DNA of 64,000 nucleotides from Branchiostoma floridae (Eukaryota > Chordata > Leptocardii > Amphioxiformes > Branchiostomatidae), in contig NC_049996.1 of NCBI RefSeq assembly GCF_000003815.2, forward strand, positions 8,396,095-8,460,094, in the 5' to 3' direction. Of this stretch, positions 57,677-64,000 are shown piece by piece (positions within the stretch are counted from its first letter, which is position 1; every line of letters begins with the position of its first letter). The notes under the pieces are model-generated. The model searched no databases and was not told the DNA's origin. It saw nothing but the letters and a program-made list of their open reading frames with translations. A program made the position numbers and the translations under genes.

Positions 57677-60600
57677 CTACTTCCTGGGTTGGTTGATGGG
57701 CATGTTGTGTTTCGGTGGTGGTCGTTTATCTACGGTCGGCTGGGGTTTCTCGTGGGCCACTTTAGCCGCCTGAGGCGAGAAATCCTTGTCGCCCTGGAAG
57801 TACACATTTTGTCAGGCATGAGTTGGAGTTCATTAAAATCATTATTCTAATGAGCAGTTAACAACACTTGATCTGAAAATGTAGTGAAAGTGAAAACAAA
57901 GCATCTGAAGAATACATGAGTGAAGGAATAATAAGTCTACCTGACACATGAAAAGCAGCTTCATGTTTGTATACAATCAGAACTGTCCAAGAAGACCACT
58001 TAGAGGACCAATAAAATGTATGTGAACACGTCAATAGAAACATCTATCGCTTTCTAACTTGTCTTACCCTAAAGTTATAGGAATGTTCAGAAAAATACAA
58101 CCCCTTGGCCTTTTGGTAATACAAGTAATCAAATTTGCCTAAGGTACAGTTAAGACACATAAGTCTTTTGTTTCAAAATAATGACACATTGATTATTTAC
58201 TTCAAATCTGTCTAGTAGCCACTAGTTCTTTGGAAAGAAGGTACTAAACAACATCATAAATCTTTCCTAGCCTCTTCTGAATGTGTCACTCTAGATCTGT
58301 TCACAATAGCAAATTTATGCATGACAAGGAAAAGTTGCCACCACAGACAGACAGGCATTAATTCCAGTCACAGTTGCCCAGGGGGCCAGCATTGCACCAA
58401 GATACCATCTCAGGGCTCCAAATACTGAGCTGGGCACCCAATTTTCTTTGTGGGTGCAACGGTACACCCAAATATTTTCATAGGTTTATGGATGTAACGA
58501 TACTAAATCAAAGTAATAGCATACACCATATTATTGACATGCAAGTCTTGGAAAGATGATAAAATATCATAGTAGATTTTTTCTACTTAAGGTTCATTGA
58601 TATTATCAATGCTCCAAAACTGTCCGCACTTTATTTCATGTGGTGCACCCAAAAGTCTTTTGGTGCATCCAAATGTTAGGTTGCGTGCAACAGTGCACCT
58701 AATCTCAAAAATGAATTTCGATCCCTGCATCTCCTACAAACCTTACCTTTGTTACAGCACCAGACACAATGACTCGGGTATCATTCTTAGGTGGGCTGTG
58801 GAAAAATAACAACAGTCCAGTTTTATTAACCATTTTTATGCTGTGGGTCCATGTATAAGTGTGCTGTGAGAGTTTAACTTAAGTAGGTGGTCTTGGATAC
58901 TTAGAACTACAGGGGAATTTATGGCAGATACAGGTCTTTGAGTCAAAAGGATAAGAAAGAGAAACTTGGTTGATTTTTTTAATTATTAGTTTAACTTGAA
59001 ACATCATGCTATCATTTTGGAAATCACTGTTCTTTTCTTTCTTTGCCAGTCCCTTTTATGCCAATCTAATTTGTCTAGGTACGCAGGAGTTCGGGTTAAC
59101 AAACTTGGATCACCCAAGTTTAACTCAACAAACTTATATCATGTCTAGTTTTAATAATTTAAATTCTATGGCTCCAGATTTACCAAAGTGCTACTTTTAA
59201 CACATTTTTGTTGCAGCTGATTGGTCATCTCCTCATAATATCTATAATTTGAAACTCACGGCTCTTCAGGAAACTCCTCATCTTCCTCTTTCTTGTCAGG
59301 TTTCTTCTCTTCCTTGTTTTCGCTCGTGTGGCGGGCTCGAGCTACACGCATCCCACCTGCCTTCACTGGGAAAACAAAGCAGAATTCAAGATCAAATTAC
59401 ATGTAAAAAATGGATCTACATAGCTGCTACACTGGGAATTTGTTGACAGTCTGACCAATTAGATATTGGAGTACTCAATAGTTTTTTGCTATAGTCCCAA
59501 GATAAATGTACATGGGGAATCGGTTTTCTGGACATGAACAATTTGCATGTGCACATGAAACGAAGGTGGCCACAGTCTTCAGATGCAACTTGCCTGGACC
59601 TAGTTTTCAACTTTGGGCAGCTTTAGTCTGCTTACAGTTATAATACCTTAACACGTTGATCATATTTTCTCAAACTTCCAAACTATTCACCTGTTGGATT
59701 GATTTGTGCTCTATTGCATAGACGTTATATTTTTCTTTTCCAGAATAAAATGGTAAATATCTTCAGCATTTCTAGATATACTCCCACAACATTGAGTCAG
59801 ACTAGGGCTCAACACAGGGGCAGCCGGATGTGTTTTTGAAGTGTATGTCCATTGGTTGTCAAGTGCCCTAGATTTAAGTCTGGCACACTTTCCTGACACA
59901 TTACACACTACACTACTTGTACATTTTATGTCCTTTGTTTGTCAAGTGCCCCAGATTTAAGTCTGGCACACTTTCCTGACACATTACACACTACATGTAC
60001 ATTTCACTTCATTTATTTTACATGGAACTATATATTACTTTGCTTAGTTGGTGGTATATTCAGTAGTTATTACTTATAACTTAGAGGCCAACCAGGCCTG
60101 AAACATCACCATACACACCTTTGGACAGGCATCTACTAGTACTAGCCCTCTAAAATTTAAACTGCGTTTCATACAATAGTACATATCAACCAAATCAGCT
60201 TCCCCCATCCCCCAACACTTTGCCCATGAAGGGGTTGTTTGGGAATAATAAAGAAGAAGAAAAAACTCAGGAAGGATAGTTGGGTTTGTTTGTTTTTTCA
60301 AAAGAGAATAAACTCAGAGTCAGATCCACTTTCATGATTCCTTTCTCAACAACTCAGGGTCAAACTGCGGTACTTGTTGTCATAAATGTTTTATGAGGCC
60401 ATTCCTATAGTGCTTACATAATGGGATTAGTATCAACTTTCAGGAAGACATATCGGATTGCCCTGGCAACAATAACATTTCCAAAGGCGTTGAAGGTTTT
60501 ACTTCAGTTTACAAGGGATTCAACAACTACAAGTGGTTTTAGGCACTTTCAATGTGCACACGGACTGGAAAAAGACACAAGCAGGAAACAAGGACTGTGT

Positions 60601-61341
60601 TTGTTGCACCAGAAACGACATACTCAATATATTGAAAAAGAAAATGTTTATGCATGTATGTCCTTGGTCCCTTAAACCAGTTCAAAAGACAGCTGGGTCA
60701 AACAATAAACACAAAGCAACCGCAACAGTAAATCTAAAATATATGTCATTTAAATATGCATTTTCATTCATTTCTAATAGGTCTACTCAATATGTCTATA
60801 TTCAGACTCAGAGGGCTTAAAATTATGCATATTTTTGGGTGGTAACAAATATCTGTCTGTATGTTTGTTGTACTTTCAGCTATCTGCTTCACCTAGGTTA
60901 CAGGCCCACATTAAATATCATGTTATTCACCTCGGATTTTAAAATATCGCGTTGCAGAGTATATCAGAAGCATCACATCTTCACAACCCCCTCAATACCC
61001 TCAGGAATGAATGAATTATCTTGGTTCAAATCTTGTGTACATTCTTAGTTGTATCTTACAAACAATCATTTCTACGATTTCAAACGATGAAGTGCTGATA
61101 ATTAAGCACCCCTTGGAGAAATTGATTAATGAGTGGAAAACTGACAACCAGTTTATCCACCCAGAATCTTAATAAATCACTAACTAAAGGTGGGTTTTAA
61201 AAATTGACACAAAGCACAGATTCAGCACTTTTAAACAACCGCCAAAATTCGACCAAAAGAAGGGATTTGGTGGGAATTTTTTTGGTCCTTACCTGCGGGA
61301 GGGTGGCCCCCCTTTAGTTCTGCTTCTTGAACAGATGACAT
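57677..61341 (-). CDS. DAP: death-associated protein 1
   Basis: Four exons: 61293-61341, 59260-59365, 58747-58795 and 57677-57793; 106 aa (vertebrate DAP about 102). The conserved N-terminus MSSVQEAELKGGHPPAV leads into KAGGMRV; then comes an acidic/basic low-complexity stretch (ENKEEKKPDKKEEDEE), the core RVIVSGAVTKGDKDFSPQAA, and the C-terminal AHEKPQP ... NQPRK. DAP is a small, disordered, proline-rich protein, known in vertebrates as an mTOR substrate that restrains autophagy and as a mediator of interferon-gamma-induced death. No membrane or catalytic feature is expected. Splice phases all agree. It is divergent with CWC25 over a short shared promoter. Confidence 0.95.
59845..60007. repeat. 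tandem duplication, about 83-base unit x2
   Basis: TTGTCAAGTGCC and TAGATTTAAGTCTGGCACAC (second copy CAGATTTAAG) and TTTCCTGACACATTACACAC occur twice, in a DAP intron. Confidence 0.85.
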
Positions 61342-62090
61342 GTCGTTAGAATGCGCTAAACTGGAGCAGAAGATGTCAAAATTGTGGACACGTTGTCAGA
61401 ATTTCGGTCAGCCAGATGTGTTCAGATCTGCACCTAAGTGGGCTGTTTGAAACTGGAATATACCATTAGGAGATAGGTTCATTGAGCAATATATTTTTGA
61501 TAGCATACACTAGTGCAAATTGTCGGATAATCATTTATATTAAACACATTCATTTACTAATAAAATTTGTTTGTATTTTACAAGATACTTAAATTTATAG
61601 ATAAATCGCTATGCTGAACATGGTAATACGACACAGACAACCTATTTCCCCTACAAAAAAGTTGTAACGTCCAAAGTGGGCAGGTACAAAGTTCAACCCA
61701 TGTAAACAAGTGACGTCAAACCACGCTAACACCCCACAGAGAAGAAATATCTTGTGCTAGACGTTTAGGTCAGCACATCTCGAGTACCAAATATTTTTGT
61801 ATGCGCTCTTTTCTCCTTTTACAGCAACTTTTCTCCTCTGAATGTCAATGAAGTGTGCGCTAAAGTCGACCTGGTTTCAAGCCACGCTTATGCAAATTAG
61901 ATGACATACTGGTGACGTTTTACGTAATGATCTGACGTCATCACTTTGGGGACATCATGGCGTCGTAGGAACGTTTCCTGTTGGAGTTTTCAAGGATTTC
62001 GTCTGAATTTTAGTCCAAATAACCCCCAGGAAGCCTTTGAGGAGCATTTTAGCGGTTTACAACAACGTCAAGGTTTCGTAGAAGGAAGAC
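61342..62090. promoter_or_regulatory. bidirectional promoter, DAP (-) and CWC25 (+), with two CRE palindromes
   Basis: 749 bases between the start codons. Perfect cAMP-response-element palindromes TGACGTCA lie at 61711-61718 and 61933-61940. The second is about 150 bases upstream of the CWC25 ATG. No TATA box is obvious. Confidence 0.55.
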
Positions 62091-63927
62091 ATGGGAGGTG
62101 GAGACTTGGTAAGCTGCTCAAATTCTACTTGAATCGTGTTTTGTTTCGTGGCCGAAAACCTGTCTTTCGCTGAACTTGGGAGATACTGAAAGACGGAATA
62201 CCAAGTAATACCACGTAATACCAGGTTAAACATCACGGAACTCAAACATTTTGTGTGCATATGTGTTCCCCACATATATAAACCAAACATTTTGTGGTTT
62301 ATGGGCTTTAAAATTATATTTTTGCCTATAAGAATTCCGCTAACAAAACGCCGCGCGCCGCTGCCCCGCGCGGCATGATAGCGCTGGCGGGCCGGGTCAA
62401 TCAACAACACGGTTCTTCTTCTTCCGGTAATGTGCAACTGCCGATGAGTCGGCAATGATTGACTAGTGTTTCAAACACCTTATACACGTAGTTGGAACAT
62501 TCAACAACATAATTGTACCAGTGTTGTCGTGTTGCATGTTGTAACTTGTAACGTTAAACCGCTGGAGATTTTGCGGCACAAGCGTGTCACTACCCTGAGA
62601 CCGACCTGATAGAAATCAGAATCAAATTCAAAAGCAACTAATGGGCCCGGACAAATTTTAACGTGACGAAATGACTAAAATACAACTGTTTGAAACACTG
62701 CAAAGATAAACCAGGGCACGATGTTGCAAATAATTGAAAAATGACAAACATTAACGTCAGATTAACGTGTCGCGGCTCGCCGTGTTGTTGATGTGACCCG
62801 GCCTGCCAGCGCTATCAAATATCATGCCGCGCGGGGCAGCGGCAGTTTGCCACCGGAATTCTTTGCCAAAAATATTATTTTTAAGCCCATAAACTACAAA
62901 ATATTTGGTTTATATATGTGGGGAACACATATGTACACATAATATATGAGTTCCTTGATGTTTAACCTGGTATTACGTGGTATTACTTGGTATTACTTGG
63001 TATTCCGTCTTTCAGTACTACCGACTGAACTTGAGTTGACAAAACAGGCCTTAGTCCTACACTACAGTTTTAACGTATTTTGTCTGTAGTTATGCTCTAA
63101 ACGCTGACTCAAGTGTATGCCTCCTTTCTCCTGTGACAGAACCTGAAGAAAAGCTGGCACCCCCAGACCTTACGAAACATCGAACGAGTCTGGAAGGCCG
63201 AACAGAAACACGAGGATGAACGCCGCAAGATTGAGCAACTTCAGAATGAGCTCAAGGAGGAAAAGGCGCGAGAGGACATGCGAATGTTCGCTGAGGAACA
63301 AGGGGCCGTCAGGTAAGGTTTTATTCTCTGGTAAGAATTCCCATCTTTTCTTCATACTGAAAAGCTGTTAAGAAAGTGTCATAATCCACCAAAAATATTC
63401 CCCATTTGATGAACAAATGTAGCTACGTGTAGCCCTGAAATTTACATGTAAAACTGATGTAAGGCTTGAATTTATTCATGCAGGAAGTCTGCTATTCAAA
63501 TCTATAATCAATTTATAGCTGACAAATCCCTTCATCCTCTTATGCAAATTTTGCTAGCAACTAAGGAACATAGTTATCAAACTATTATGCAGGTCTGGAT
63601 CTACATGTATTTGTTTTACATGTACTTGTAAGTTTGTTTCTTTTTCCCTACCCAATGGCACACTAATGGAACTAATTTTGTGTTTTACTCCTTCAGGAAA
63701 AAAGATGACCGTTTGAACTGGATGTACCAGGGCCAGCCTGAAGTGAACCGTGATGACTACCTCCTGGGAAAGCCCATCGACAAGGCCATCCAGGAGGTCA
63801 CCGCGGGGACATCCGAGGACTCCGGTCTGGCCGACAATGTTCCGGGCGCAACCTTCAGCCAGTCAAACGTCAACTCGGCTGTGGACATGGCGGCGAAGAT
63901 TCGCGAGGACCCGCTCTTTGCTATCAA
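62091..63927 (+). CDS. CWC25: spliceosome-associated protein CWC25 (5' part)
   Basis: Exons 62091-62108, about 63140-63312 and 63697-63927 (predicted donor AA/GTGGGT); the gene continues beyond the window. It starts MGGGDL, then NLKKSWHPQTLRNIERVWKA, a charged helix (EQKHEDERRKIEQLQNELKE), KKDDRLNWMYQG, YLLGKPIDK and KIREDPLF. These are the diagnostic N-terminal blocks of CWC25/CCDC49 (Cir_N domain first). CWC25 is the nuclear step-I splicing factor that helps the branching reaction. Without splicing at 63927 the frame would run to a stop at 63970, but the family continues past KIREDPLF, so an internal exon end is more likely. Intron 1 carries a long foldback element. Confidence 0.93.
62165..63040. 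mobile_element. long foldback element in CWC25 intron 1
   Basis: Arms of about 250 bases at 62165-62420 and 62775-63040 are inverted copies: ACGGAATACCAAGTAATACC against GGTATTACTTGGTATTCCGT, GTGTTCCCCACATATATAAA against TTTATATATGTGGGGAACAC, and CGCTGCCCCGCGCGGCATGA against TCATGCCGCGCGGGGCAGCG. The middle of about 350 bases has no coding frame. Part of the arm is built from an ATACCA(A/C)GTA short repeat. Confidence 0.88.
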
Positions 63928-64000
63928 GTGGGTGGAACAGTTGTCCAGATGTCTTGACATCACTTTCTAACCGATGAGTCTATAGCTAGCATATAATAGC

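Noticed and set aside
63928-63970. CWC25 ending at the TAA at 63968-63970
   Set aside because: The family continues for a long basic tail after KIREDPLF. A usable donor (AA/GTGGGT) lies at 63927, so read-through into an intron explains this stop.

Overview
This is animal genomic DNA: every recognisable gene is split by GT-AG introns, codon use is mixed, and small foldback elements and tRNA-derived SINEs are dense. Protein content (microspherule protein 1, death-associated protein 1 and CWC25 close to their vertebrate forms; a one-repeat-per-exon ankyrin/death-domain gene; a stanniocalcin-like secreted protein; a WSC/sushi receptor) and the repeat style fit an invertebrate deuterostome, most likely an amphioxus (Branchiostoma). 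The species call is inference. There are two assembly gaps, at 22-127 and 5449-5967.

Layout. 128-8653 (-) is a secreted cysteine-rich protein made of two stanniocalcin-like modules and two short six-cysteine modules; one exon is probably lost in the second gap. A second, inverted copy of its 3' UTR lies at about 9050-9400. 11919-23168 (-) is an ankyrin-repeat/death-domain protein of 444 residues in 13 exons. 26807-33599 (+) is MCRS1 (487 aa). It converges tail-to-tail on 34312-39148 (-), a predicted secretory-pathway JmjC hydroxylase with one EF-hand (394 aa). That gene is head-to-head with 39893-45163 (+), a type I membrane protein with WSC and sushi domains and a tyrosine-rich tail (493 aa). 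46293-50134 and 51514-54978 (+) are tandem phospholipid phosphatase (PAP2/LPP) paralogues; a broken non-LTR retrotransposon sits in intron 1 of the second. 57677-61341 (-) is DAP (106 aa), sharing a roughly 750-bp bidirectional promoter with CWC25, which starts at 62091 (+) and runs off the window.

The genes do not form a pathway. They are a mix of housekeeping genes (MCRS1, CWC25, DAP, LPP) and lineage-flavoured extracellular or signalling genes. I rebuilt gene models by joining exons at consensus splice sites with matching phase. Every listed CDS keeps one open frame across all its junctions; the exon that should lie in the N gap is the only inferred missing piece.

The most interesting points are the double-stanniocalcin architecture, the mosaic divergence of the two phosphatase genes (exon 3 nearly identical, exon 2 strongly diverged), the secretory JmjC/EF-hand protein with tandem duplicates of part of one exon in the next intron, and the WSC/sushi receptor with a signalling-type tail.
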